A stretch of DNA of 64,000 nucleotides from Xylaria sp. FL1777 (taxonomy: Eukaryota; Ascomycota; Sordariomycetes; Xylariales; Xylariaceae), in NCBI GenBank assembly GCA_022578965.1, contig MU400551.1:248001-312000 (forward strand), in the 5' to 3' direction. This document shows, piece after piece, positions 46,173 to 56,129 of the stretch. Below the pieces are notes generated by a model. It saw only the letters and a program-made list of their open reading frames with translations, was not told the origin of the DNA and ran no database searches. Both the position numbers and the translations under genes were made by a program. Every line of letters begins with the position of its first letter. Position 1 is the first letter of the stretch.

Positions 46173-46900
46173 ATGCTGCTTAAACTTGTAGTGGTTAAAA
46201 GTGGTATATATAAACGTAGTTGTAGTTAAAGCTATAGTTATAAACATAAACGCGGAAAATTATTGCAACCTGCTTTATGCTCGAATTTATCTGAAAATAA
46301 ATTTGATTTTACTATAAAATAGAACTTTAACGAACCTTTTTGTTAGAAATCTAATAACTTTAATAATAGAAATAAAAGTTCTAGCGGTCCGTTTTTTTTT
46401 TAAAACAGCTTTAATTTTAATAAGAATGTAGATATTATTAGGCTTTCTACAGGTTAAAAGAAAAAAAATAAAAATAAAAATAAAAATAATTTGGATTTTA
46501 TAAATCTAAATAAAAATCTAAATGCTGTTTTGCATAATTTTAATATAAACAATATAAAAAATAAGTTTAATTTTAATATAAATATTAAAGTTTTTATGCT
46601 AGCTAAACGTTAGCTTGTTTTTATAGTAACTTTTGTTTATAAACCTTGCAAGCAAACTATTAAAGCTAAAAACAAAAAATATAAAACTATTAAAAAAGCA
46701 ATAGTTTTAAGTAGTTCGTTAATATGTTAGCTTTGTTTTAGGCGTTTTAAAGAGGCATTTTAGCCAAAAAATAGCTTGCTTTTAAATATAGTTTGCAAAT
46801 TTAAGAACTTAAAAGTAACAGCTTATATAAGCTATATAAACAGCTATATTTTATATAAACTTATAAGTTAATTTATATTTATTTTAGATTAGTTTTATTA
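46173..46900 (+). pseudogene. Possible antisense ORF relic in the 3' region of the gypsy element
   Basis: On the plus strand, opposite to gag-pol, one frame starting at ATG 46173 stays fairly open for about 240 codons. The stops present are TAG or TAA, mostly at sites that could have been CAG or CAA. It includes an Asn/Lys-rich stretch and a segment with KPCKQTIKAKNKKYKTIKK and SSLICQLCFRRFKEAF (the Q codon in ICQLC is now TAG). This vaguely recalls Cys-rich proteins encoded antisense in some fungal gypsy elements. In such AT-rich DNA it could still be chance. Confidence 0.3.
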
Positions 46901-49900
46901 ATAAGTTAGCTGTTTATTATGTTATATTTTAATATAATGCATATTTAAAAGTTATTAAACTAGTTTATTTATTTTTTTGTTTTTTAGAAAAACAACTATA
47001 AAAAGGTTGTTATAAATAAAAATTGCACTATTGTTTAAAAAACTTCAGATAATTATTATATTAACTTTATAGTTATGCAGTTTTGCTTTTTAAAAGTATT
47101 TTTGCGTTTTTTGTTAATTTATAAAGCTTAGTTTTAATTAATTAGCAAGGTTAATAATGTAAAAGTAAGTTGTTTTGTTTTTATTTTATATAAAGTTTAG
47201 CTAATAATTAATAATGCAGAAATATTGTACTAAATATAAACATTTAATAATAAAGCGTAAATTTTTAGCTTGCTAAGCTATTAAGCCTTTTTATATAAGC
47301 GTTATAAGTAGCTTTATTTAAACTAATTTTATAGGATTTTCTAACAAAATTAAGACTATTTTTAATGCTAGCAATATGCTTGTTTAATTGCACTTAAAAT
47401 GCAAGTTATAAACTATAGATATGCAGCTTAAAAAGCTGCTTTTATTTCTTTTAAGAAAAATATACATAAAGCTATATTAACTATTGCTAATAAACATAAA
47501 TAAAAGTATTTAGTTGGCTTTTTTTAACATAAAAATGTTTTAAAGTTTAATAATTAATGTTTTAAGGCTTTTTTGTAAGGATATTATAACTTGTTTGTAG
47601 CGTTTTTATATATAGCTTATTAGTAAAGCGCAAATATTTTAAAACCTGAAGCAATAAATATAATTTCTATTATATAATTAAAAACAAAAAAATAACTAGT
47701 TAGTATATATAACGTATTTAAGCTTTAGTTCATAGCTAAATTAATAATAGATTAATACTATTTTGTTAGCTTAATAGCTTTGTTTTTTTTTTATAACTTA
47801 AGTGCTTTTTAAAGTTTTTAATTGCTTTAAAAGCTATAATGTTAATAGTAAATACTTATTGATTATATTTAGTTAGCTAGCTTTTTTACTTAATAAAATA
47901 ATATTTTTTTTTATTATAAATTATTTTATTTACTATATTTTTAACTTTTTATTTTTCTAATTTATTTTTAAGGTTTAGTATAAGTAAACTATACTTATGT
48001 TTAGCTTTTTAAAGCTTAAGTAACTAAATTAAAAAAACAGAATAAAAGCAGCTATATTGTTTTAAGAAATTAATATAATATACTTATAAACTAACTATAA
48101 AAAGAATTTAAAAAGGTTTAATAAACTTAAGCGCTAACTTTTTATTTTTAAACTTAATATTTCTTATTAATAGTGCTACTAAGTTCCTAGTTTTAAAAGT
48201 TATAAGTTTATGCTTATTATTATAGTATTTTATATATTTATTAATTATGATTTATTATTGCTTTGTTATTTTGTTTTTAATGGTTTATAACTTATTAAAA
48301 CGTTTTTGTATAGCTAAAATTCTTTTTAATATAAAGTTATTTTTAATAAACAAACGGAATTCTGGCATATAACTATATAAAGCTTTAAAAAGTAATCGTT
48401 TAGTTATAAAATTAATAGTAAAATTTATAGCAAAAAAAGCTTAAAGTAAAAGTTAAAGCTAATTAGTTTGTTTATTATTTATAAAGTACTTAAAATAGCT
48501 TTTAATTATTTAGTTTATTTGTTTTATTTGTTTATTAGTTTTAAGGTAAAATATTACTAAAAGCTTTTGTTTGACTTTTAAATAATAGCATAAATTAAAC
48601 TAAAATTAGCTAATAAAAATAAAGCTTTTATTAAAAATAATGCCTTTTAAGCTACTATAAATACATTTAATTTTATAATAAAATAAAACTGCTAGCTTAA
48701 CTAAAGTTATAGTAGTATTAACTAAAAATAAGTATATAAGCTTAATAAATCTATTTATAATAATAAAAATAGCATTAATTAGTTTTTTTTTATAAAAGGT
48801 TTTTAGTAAACCTATAATAAAGTTTATAAATAGCTTTTACATAAGTTTATTAAGTATTAGCAAAGCGTTAAGTTTACTGTATTTTTAGTAGTATTTTGCT
48901 TTAGTTTTAAAGCAAATTATATAGCTTTATATATATTTTTTAATATTTGGTTTTATATTGCTTTAATAAAACTTTTGTTATAGTAGTTTTAAAATGTAGC
49001 TTTAGTTAAAGTGTTTAGCTAAAAAATTATTATAGTATAGCTTAATAAGTTAAAAGTGTATAGCTTTTTTAAAAAAAATATAAATTTTGTTTTTGTAGCA
49101 AACTAAGGATTTTTTTATTAATTATTAAAAATTTATAGGCTTTTTTGCCTTTAATTGTTTTATAATTGCATAGCATTTAAGGTTTTTTTTTTAAACCTTT
49201 TAAATAAGGTTTTTTAGCTCTTTAAAAGCCTTTGGATTTTTTAATTTTTTTAAGCTTATAGCTATTTATGCATGCAAACATATAACTGCTTAAATAAAAA
49301 AGGCTTTTTTAGCAAGTATAGCTCTAAGGTATAAAGCTTTAGCTTAAGCATTAAAATATAAATTAAAGACTTTAACTTGCTATGCTACTGCAACTTTTCT
49401 TTTTAACGTTAGAAGAATGTTAATATTACTAAGCAAAATAGCTATATAATTAAAACAGCGCAAAAAAGAATTAGCTTTGTTTTTTTTGCTTGCTTAGTAT
49501 TTAATAATAAAGTTAAAAAAAGCTAATAATAAATATTAATAAGCTTGCTTTTTATTAAGTTTTAGCGTTTTTATAAATACTTAAAGGTTAGTATAGTTAA
49601 TTAATACTTTAATTAGTAAATTGCTTTTTTATAAATAATGTTGTTAGTGCTTAAAGTAATTTATTATTGCAAGCATTTTTTGGTTAAGCATATTATACTG
49701 TATTTTTTTTTTGGATAGCTTCTGAAAATAAAACATAACTAATTTAAAAATGCTTTAATTATTTTGCTAAAATAAATTTTTTGCAAAAGCTACTTTAAAA
49801 AAATTAGTTTTTAGTAATATTTATTTTTTAAGGTTAAAATATGTAAAAAAAATAGCTTGTTTAAATATATTCTAAAAGTTCTTAAAAGCTTTTTTTTTAG

Positions 49901-50179
49901 AACTATTTAAAAAAATTCAACTTTTTTTTGTTTTTATTACGTTTTTTTTTAAATACTTAAATAAAAGCGCAACAATATAAAAATACTTGTTTATAAAACA
50001 GCAGTAAAAATTGCAGAACTTTAAAAATTGTTATAATGCTTAATAAATATTTAATATAAGCTATTGCTAAATAATGTTTATACGTAAAAAGTTCATTTTA
50101 ATTTTTTAGCTAAAAATAATATAACTTAAAAATTTGATTTTTTTTTAATAAAATTAGTATTTAAATAGCTTAACGTATA

Positions 50180-50720
50180 GTTCTGCTTTTTATAGCTTTT
50201 TAATAACGTTTTAAATATGTTTTATATAAGAATTTTTATTTAAGAAAAAAATAAGCATATTATTAAAATATATAATGTAAAATATGTTTATTATATTATT
50301 AAGTGCTTTTTATATATAATTTTAAAAAGTAGCAAAAGCATTTAATAAACTTATAGGTATAACTAGAAATTTATAGTAGCTATAGCGTATATAAAACGCT
50401 GTTTTTTATTTATTTTTTTTTTAAATGCGTAAGCAATAATAAGCGTTTTTAAGGTTAATTTTACTAAAGATTTTAGCTTTTAAGATTTTATTAAGCAGCT
50501 TTAAAATAAATAGTAAAGTGTATTAATTTTTACACGTAACTTAATTAAGTTTTTTATAGTTTATATATAGGCATAAGCTTTTATTTTTTTTAAATATAAA
50601 AAAAATTAAAACGCTAGTAAAACTAATAAACTTTTTAATTTTTTTTGCTTTTAGCATTTTATTAAGCTATTTTTATAGTTCTTTTAGCTTATTTTAAGCT
50701 AATAAGTATATAGAAAAATA
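50180..50720 (-). pseudogene. Gypsy reverse transcriptase, RIP-degraded
   Basis: The minus strand shows FFIFKKNKSLCLYIDYKKLN (from VxKKDGSLRLCVDYRxLN), YTLPFILKLLNKILKAKIFS, then FLVIPISLLNAFATF and YFNNMLIF (from YLDDILI; at about 50250-50273), followed by AELYVKLFK. The order and spacing are those of Ty3/gypsy reverse transcriptase. The catalytic Asp pair is Asn-Asn, and several Gln codons have become stops. Confidence 0.75.
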
Positions 50721-51619
50721 AAATATAACTGCGTTTTTTTCTAGCTTAATAGCAAGGTTTTTTTGCTTTAATTGTAGTAATATGTTTGCTTTGCTAGTAT
50801 TAAAAAACTTAAATAAGTTATAAAACTTTTTTAAAATTATTATAAAATTGAAATAACTAGGGCTTTTTTTTAATTTTTTAAGCTATATAAGTTTAAGTAG
50901 TTAAATAATAGCATAGCAGCAAGCTTAGTTTTAGCAAGCTTTTATAAACTTAGTTAAGCTAAATATTTTTATTTAAAAGCAGTATAATTTAAAAAACTAT
51001 TAATTAATGCCTAAATTTAGTATAATTCTTTTATTTTTTAAAATAGTTTAAAATAATAAAAAAAAGCTGTTTTTAAAGCAATAGTTGCAGTTAATAGCTA
51101 TGTATGCATGCTTAATTCTGCAAGTAATACTATAATTATTGGTTAATTTACAAATAACTTAATAAGCTTTATAAGTAAAAAATCTACTTTTAGTAGCATG
51201 CTATAATATAAATATACAAAAAAATGCTTGCTGCAATTTATAATAAAAAGCAAAAGTAAAACTAATATAGTTATATTTAGCGCATAAATTAAGATTAATA
51301 TAAGTTTTAATAAATAGTTTTATAGAGCTAACAAAATAAATAATGCAAAAGGTATAAAAACAGCATAAAATAAGTATATAAAGTAATAACTTTAGCTTAA
51401 AACTTATAGCTAATATAGTTAGTACTAAGCTTACTACTTGTTTTTTGAGTTGTAGTATTATAGCTTTTGTAAAAAAGGTATATAAGACTTTAATTGCTGT
51501 TTTTAGTTTTTTTTATTTATGTTTTAGTTTTTATTTACTTAGATTTTTTAAATAGTTTGTTTTTAAGTAGTATTATTATTATAGCTAGTACAGCTACTAG
51601 ATTTATTGTTTTTGTTATT

Positions 51620-52130
51620 ACTATTGTTATTATTACCTTTAAGCTAAAGGCAATTAAAAGCAATATAGCCAAGTTATTTATAGCTATAACAAGTAAAGTT
51701 TTTATAAAGGTTTAAATTTAAACTATTTTTGTTATTATTCTAAGGTTAATTTAGAAAAGTTTTAAAAGTATAACAGTTTTTTAAAGTATAAGTATTATTA
51801 TTATTACCTTAGTTGTTTATGTATTCTTGGTTTTAGTACTAGCTATAACTTTTATTGTTATTGCCTTTACAGTATTAGTTCTGGCCTTTATAGCTATTAT
51901 TGCCTCTATAGAATCCTTGGTTATTGTTGTTGCGGCTATTGTTGTAATTATTGCTTTTCTGATTATGTTCTTTATTAGAGCTAGAGGATAAAGGGTTATT
52001 ATTATTACTAGAATCTTTATATTCTTGTTCTTGACCTAAGTTGCAGGATTGTTTTTTAGGGTCTAAAGGGTTCCTCTGTTTTTTTAGAAATATTGTTTTT
52101 TAGTTCTTTTGTTTACTTGATTATAAAGTG
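51620..52130 (-). pseudogene. Gypsy gag region with degraded CCHC zinc knuckle
   Basis: The minus strand encodes an Asn-rich, Arg/Gly-containing segment (NQGFYRGNNSYKGQN) and then, at 51650-51694, TCYSYK, a stop, and LGYIAFNC. This fits the retroviral-type knuckle C-x2-C-x4-H-x4-C with the second Cys and the His both changed to Tyr. The part between 51.8 and 52.2 kb keeps more G and C than the rest of the element. Confidence 0.65.
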
Positions 52131-52467
52131 GAAGTAATACGAGCTATTTTCGATTTTAAGGTAATTTGTTTGCTTTTATTTTTTTGTTGCGCAACTTGCT
52201 GTTTTAGCTTTTTAATTTTAGCTAAAAGCTATACGATTTATGTTTACAACAGTTAAGTATTAGCACTTAAAGCATTAAGTAATTGTTATTTGCTTAAGCT
52301 TAGTTTTAGAAATAATTTATGTTAAGTTTGTTTTTAGTTTATTGTTAAAGTTTGTTCTAAAGAAAGGCTATTAAGAATAGCACTAGCTTATATAATTAGT
52401 TAGTGTTTAGCTATTTTATAGTATAATAAAGTATTATAGGTAACTTTATCTTAAGAAGCTTTAAAAT

Positions 52468-52660
52468 TGTTACAGAAAGTATAAAGCATTAAAAGTTAAG
52501 TATAATAATTAATATATTTTTAGTTTTATAGTAAATATTTAACAAGACTAAAGCTTAAAAAAAAGAGGAAACTTCTATAAAATAGGTATAAAAAAAATAT
52601 CCTATATATACATGTAACCTGTGATATGTGCTAAGGTACCTAAGTAGCCTAGTCATAACA
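52468..52660. repeat. Gypsy element right LTR (5' LTR in element orientation)
   Basis: 193 bp beginning TGTTACAG and ending CATAACA, followed by the ATAAC target-site duplication. I found no clear primer-binding site next to it; RIP may have erased it. Confidence 0.9.
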
Positions 52661-52878
52661 ATAACTTAAAGTATAAATAAGCATTAATAAAAACTTTTTA
52701 TATCTTGTAAAATAGTAATAAAGTAAAATTTCTTTTGTATTAATAAAGTAGTAATAATAATAATAAACTATTTTTAGCATTATAACATTATTTTAAGCTA
52801 GCTACTAATTTTTTAGTTTTAGCTAGTTTTTTAGCGCTTTAGTGAAAAATTAATAGTTTGCTTAGATCTATTGCTAAA

Positions 52879-52893
52879 CCTGGGCTTATAACC
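52879..52893 (-). other. Primer-binding site of the copia element
   Basis: The plus strand reads CCTGGGCTTATAACC directly before the LTR. It matches GGGCTCATAACC of the initiator-Met tRNA anticodon arm except for one C-to-T change, which RIP would explain. Priming by an internal half-tRNA fragment is a known feature of copia-type elements. Confidence 0.65.
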
Positions 52894-53068
52894 TGTTGAA
52901 AGCATAGTAATACACTAAATAAGTGGAGAATATAGGTACAAGTATGTACATTAACCATAAGTAAAGTTAGTAAAAAAGTACCCTCTGTACTAAGCAACAG
53001 TAACTAGAAATACTCCAAGTTACGTGCTATCCTTGTACTAGAATTACCGGTTGTTACGATATGCAACA
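52894..53068. repeat. Copia element right LTR (5' LTR in element orientation)
   Basis: 175 bp with TGTTG/CAACA ends. It is followed directly by TGGCA, the second copy of the target-site duplication. Confidence 0.92.
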
Positions 53069-53073
53069 TGGCA

Positions 53074-54020
53074 CAGGTACTTAGTCACATATAGTACGTA
53101 TAAAGATGCAAATATTTTGTTAGAGAGGACACCAGTCTTGTCGCAACCCAATAAATCGCCGTGAAACAGTCACTCTCGTGTATCCATCTGAGGAGACCCT
53201 ATTCCAGATGGGGATTAGTTTTATTTCTATCATTATTACCATGGCTTCAATCAGTCTACCTGGAATAAATGAGTAGCGCACTGAAATGCCCTGCTGACAG
53301 CTGTACGCGCTGAATACCTTGTGCGATACCCAAAAGTGTAGTTCGGTGAGACACCTAGACCATACTATGCGGAACTGAGATCTATCTATTGAGACTGTGA
53401 AATAAAAATCCGAGACATATTGGAAGGGCCGGACCAATTGTATATACAGCCAAGGACAGGCTTAGACCTTGGTAGCTATAATAGATTATTATTGTACCTA
53501 TTCTGAATAGTCAGTTCCAAGCCCTCACAGCAACACTTGTTATATGGGTAATTTTAAAGCGAAGGCGCCTTACACTAGCACCCTGGAATGTTCAGCTTCC
53601 ACCATTATTGGACGCCATGTCGGAGAGCCAGACAATAACATAGATTGAAGTACCTAGACTAATTAGCCCTGGGTGTATGCTGACAGCCTTTGCATAAAGT
53701 GCCAGCTTGTGTTTCAAAACGCCTCGCTGGTGACTAGCGAATCATAAAAGTTCTTATGCACTACATACTCCTTGTTTGCCTAAGTAGGTGGCAATTCCGA
53801 TGTGACAGGTCACTTATGCAACCGACGTTGTCGATCACCAACAGCAGGTGTCAAAGGCCCCCCCGGTATTCCCCCATCCTCAGCTTGTTCAGAGATTTCA
53901 AGCATACGGCTGGCTCCTGGCAGTCAATCTTCCCAGTTGTTCGTGCCATTTCCAAGCATATTCTCCATCATTTTCGAGTTTCCTTCTGTCTGGAAAGCGT
54001 TCTCTGGGGCTAGCGACACC
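53074..54020. other. Intergenic, right flank of the transposon block
   Basis: Normal composition resumes right after the target-site duplication at 53069-53073. No gene is supported. The frame of the downstream gene is open back to 53802, but its first good ATG is at 54021. Confidence 0.5.
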
Positions 54021-55907
54021 ATGAGTACTGCTAAGCGCGATCGCACTTCAGGCGCGGGGGAGGGTTGTGCGACGCGCTCTAAAGCGGTCAAGACTTCCCA
54101 CGAGTCCGATGAAGCCGCTGCTGGGAAACCACCAGTACAACGGCTCAGCGATAAAGTCCAGGTCACTATCAAAATCTGTTCTGACGATGAAGACGAGTAC
54201 ATATCGGATGAGGCTGACGATAACCCTACGACCCTATTTGACGCGTTTGAAGAGAAGAGGTGGCTCAAGCAGATCACTGGCTTCGCGAATGTGGGCAAAA
54301 GTCGGGTCGCTTCCTGTAATGCCAAGTTTATCAGACGCTATTTTATGAGACATGCCTTCTGGACTGAGATGGAAGAGCTTTGTGAGGAATCTTCCTTACT
54401 CGCCTTTGAGCTTTTTGATAGGTACGGTCGCTTGAACCGTGAGTACGCGGAACATGAGATCAGGAAAGGGTCTGGTGTCTGGGGCGAAGAGCTTGATGAT
54501 GGCGATATTCTCCTTATTGAAAACATGCATACTGAACCTCTTTGGCGTCGCCAGGGGGCGGGAGCCAAGCTCCTTAACGCAGTATTGGACGTGGTGCGAG
54601 ATGAGGCAAGGGGCTTTTTTGCCTTCGTCAATCCTATGCATCTCACTCAACAGACGGACCGTGACGACGACAAGCCGGATTCGGGCACTATTTCCGAGCA
54701 AGTCGAGAACTTCACGCATTTCTTTCGGTCGATGGGTTTCAGAAGAGTAGGGACTTCAGGATGGCTAGCCTTTTCTGATGACGATCATCCTTCACGGAAT
54801 TTGGATAAAGCACAGGATTGGGATGCCCCAGTACAGTTAAAAGGGGAGCAAATCACCCCTGAACCAATACGTACCATCCTGAGCTCCTTATCCGACCCCT
54901 CAATCTCCGGTGCAGAATGCGTCTCTAAAATGGAGGAGGTGTTTGCTGTGGAGGAAAATGCGCCATTGCAGATGTATACCGACGAAATTGGCAACACGAT
55001 TCTCCATGTGGCCGCCCTAGGCAGAAAAGCAGAACCGATTTCATATATCATGTCCAAGATTCCCCAGCTAGCAGAAAAACGTAACTGCGACGGCTACACG
55101 CCCTTGGAAGCACTGCAGAGTAGCCTGGACCAGCAGAGAACAAGGCAAACCATAGGAGGGCCCAGAGGAGTCATCGACGTGATATCAGATAGCTTTACAG
55201 GCTTCTGCCAATCAGACATTGAGTGTCTCGCAGCTCTAACCGGCACGGAAATATTTGATCTCACCAAGCTCTCAGACCGAGATATATGGGCAGCCTCGTC
55301 GGCGACAGATGAAATGGCTAGCAGAGACCGCAAAGTTAATCTGATCCGCAACACACTGCGGCTAAAGTACGGCTGCACTTGCGGGCAGTGCGTTGGTGGG
55401 TTCCTAAGTCTCAGGATGCAATTCGCACTAATCTACCAGGCCGAGTTGCAGCATGATATCTTGAACGACTATCCGGGTGCTGAGTCCAGCGGTGCGGATT
55501 GGATCTTGCTCAACAATGATGTCTTGCTTCATCTCCCCAGAGCAGCTCAGCAAAACCTCGTAGCCAACAAATCCATGAGACAGGGCTTCGTCAATATGTG
55601 TCAGCACATCGGTCGTTGTATTGACAAGAAACTGCTACCTAATACAGAGACAATTCTTGACTACTATCGAGACCAAGTAAGCGAGTGGCCGCCGGCAACG
55701 AAAAGCTACCTTAAACGAGGCGGTACGGTGGCGGCTGTGGCCTTGATGATTTTTGACAGGGCTTATGACGCGGATGAATGGGCCGGTGATGGAATGATGA
55801 TAGAGCTCTTTGAACAAGATATAAAGAAGATGCCCGCCTGCCGTAATGACCACGAGTTTGGGTTTGTAAGGGCCATGTGCGGATACGAGGACATCTTCAC
55901 CGGGTAA
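54021..55907 (+). CDS. GNAT-like / ankyrin-like multidomain protein
   Basis: An intronless frame of 628 residues; ATG 54021 (GACACCATGAGT) begins the region that looks like real protein, with a basic then acidic leader. Residues 160-260 resemble an N-acetyltransferase: LLIENMHTEPLWRRQGAGAK has the acetyl-CoA loop pattern R-x-x-G-x-G (RRQGAG, 176-181), and FFRSMGFRRVGTSGWLAF is the typical final strand. Residues about 318-370 resemble one or two ankyrin repeats (GNTILHVAALG, CDGYTPLEAL). A C-terminal region starts with GCTCGQC (451-457), followed by about 170 residues of mixed helices. Similar large proteins occur in lineage-specific gene sets of filamentous fungi. Acetyltransferase activity and substrate are inference. 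The gene is undamaged although it lies 1 kb from the RIP-mutated transposon block. Confidence 0.8.
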   Translation: MSTAKRDRTSGAGEGCATRSKAVKTSHESDEAAAGKPPVQRLSDKVQVTIKICSDDEDEYISDEADDNPTTLFDAFEEKRWLKQITGFANVGKSRVASCNAKFIRRYFMRHAFWTEMEELCEESSLLAFELFDRYGRLNREYAEHEIRKGSGVWGEELDDGDILLIENMHTEPLWRRQGAGAKLLNAVLDVVRDEARGFFAFVNPMHLTQQTDRDDDKPDSGTISEQVENFTHFFRSMGFRRVGTSGWLAFSDDDHPSRNLDKAQDWDAPVQLKGEQITPEPIRTILSSLSDPSISGAECVSKMEEVFAVEENAPLQMYTDEIGNTILHVAALGRKAEPISYIMSKIPQLAEKRNCDGYTPLEALQSSLDQQRTRQTIGGPRGVIDVISDSFTGFCQSDIECLAALTGTEIFDLTKLSDRDIWAASSATDEMASRDRKVNLIRNTLRLKYGCTCGQCVGGFLSLRMQFALIYQAELQHDILNDYPGAESSGADWILLNNDVLLHLPRAAQQNLVANKSMRQGFVNMCQHIGRCIDKKLLPNTETILDYYRDQVSEWPPATKSYLKRGGTVAAVALMIFDRAYDADEWAGDGMMIELFEQDIKKMPACRNDHEFGFVRAMCGYEDIFTG

Positions 55908-56129
55908 TAGTACTTTGCGATCAGGGGAAGGGATAGAGTAGGTAGTCTTGATTACCTAACATGTGTGGAGACACCTTGTGGACATACCTACACCAAAACG
56001 AGTTTGAGTTCATGCCCCGATATCAATTCTTCGTGCCCGAAAGTCCGAGGCGATCCGAGGCGCTTTTCACTCCTAATGATAGCTAACCAAAAATGCGCAT
56101 CCGCAACCAAAAATCTACCAATGTCCCGA

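Larger units (their letters stand above)
45578..52660 (-). mobile_element. Ty3/gypsy-type LTR retrotransposon, RIP-mutated, nested in the copia element
   Basis: 7083 bp bounded by two 193-bp LTRs (45578-45770 and 52468-52660), with a perfect target-site duplication ATAAC (45573-45577 and 52661-52665). LTR ends are TGTTA and TAACA; the left copy now ends TAATA, a C-to-T change. Minus orientation is shown by a polypurine tract AAAAAGAAGAAAATAG next to the left LTR, a Gag zinc knuckle at about 51.67 kb, and reverse-transcriptase similarity at 50.2-50.7 kb. This order (gag, then pol, right to left) fits a gypsy element. Integrase and RNase H must lie between about 47.8 and 50.1 kb but I could not place their motifs. 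All frames are broken by stops. Confidence 0.9.
39863..53068 (-). mobile_element. Ty1/copia-type LTR retrotransposon, RIP-mutated, interrupted by a gypsy element
   Basis: It is bounded by two 175-bp LTRs (39863-40037 and 52894-53068) that begin TGTTG and end in AACA (CAACA in the right copy, TAACA in the left). A perfect 5-bp target-site duplication TGGCA flanks the element (39858-39862 and 53069-53073). Without the nested insertion the element is about 6.1 kb. Minus orientation is shown by three things. A primer-binding site next to the right LTR matches the initiator-Met tRNA anticodon arm. A purine-rich AAAGCGGAG lies next to the left LTR. Minus-strand reverse transcriptase similarity lies at about 41.1 kb, near the 3' end as expected for copia. 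The interior is extremely AT-rich with TAA/TAG stops in every frame, so it cannot encode active protein. Confidence 0.9.

Noticed and set aside
51494..51715. 73-codon hydrophobic plus-strand frame
   Set aside because: It is the antisense of the degraded Gag knuckle region of the gypsy element.
53802..54020. N-terminal extension of the GNAT/ankyrin-like protein
   Set aside because: The upstream 73 codons are open but look like non-coding leader; the ATG at 54021 has a better context and starts the plausible protein.
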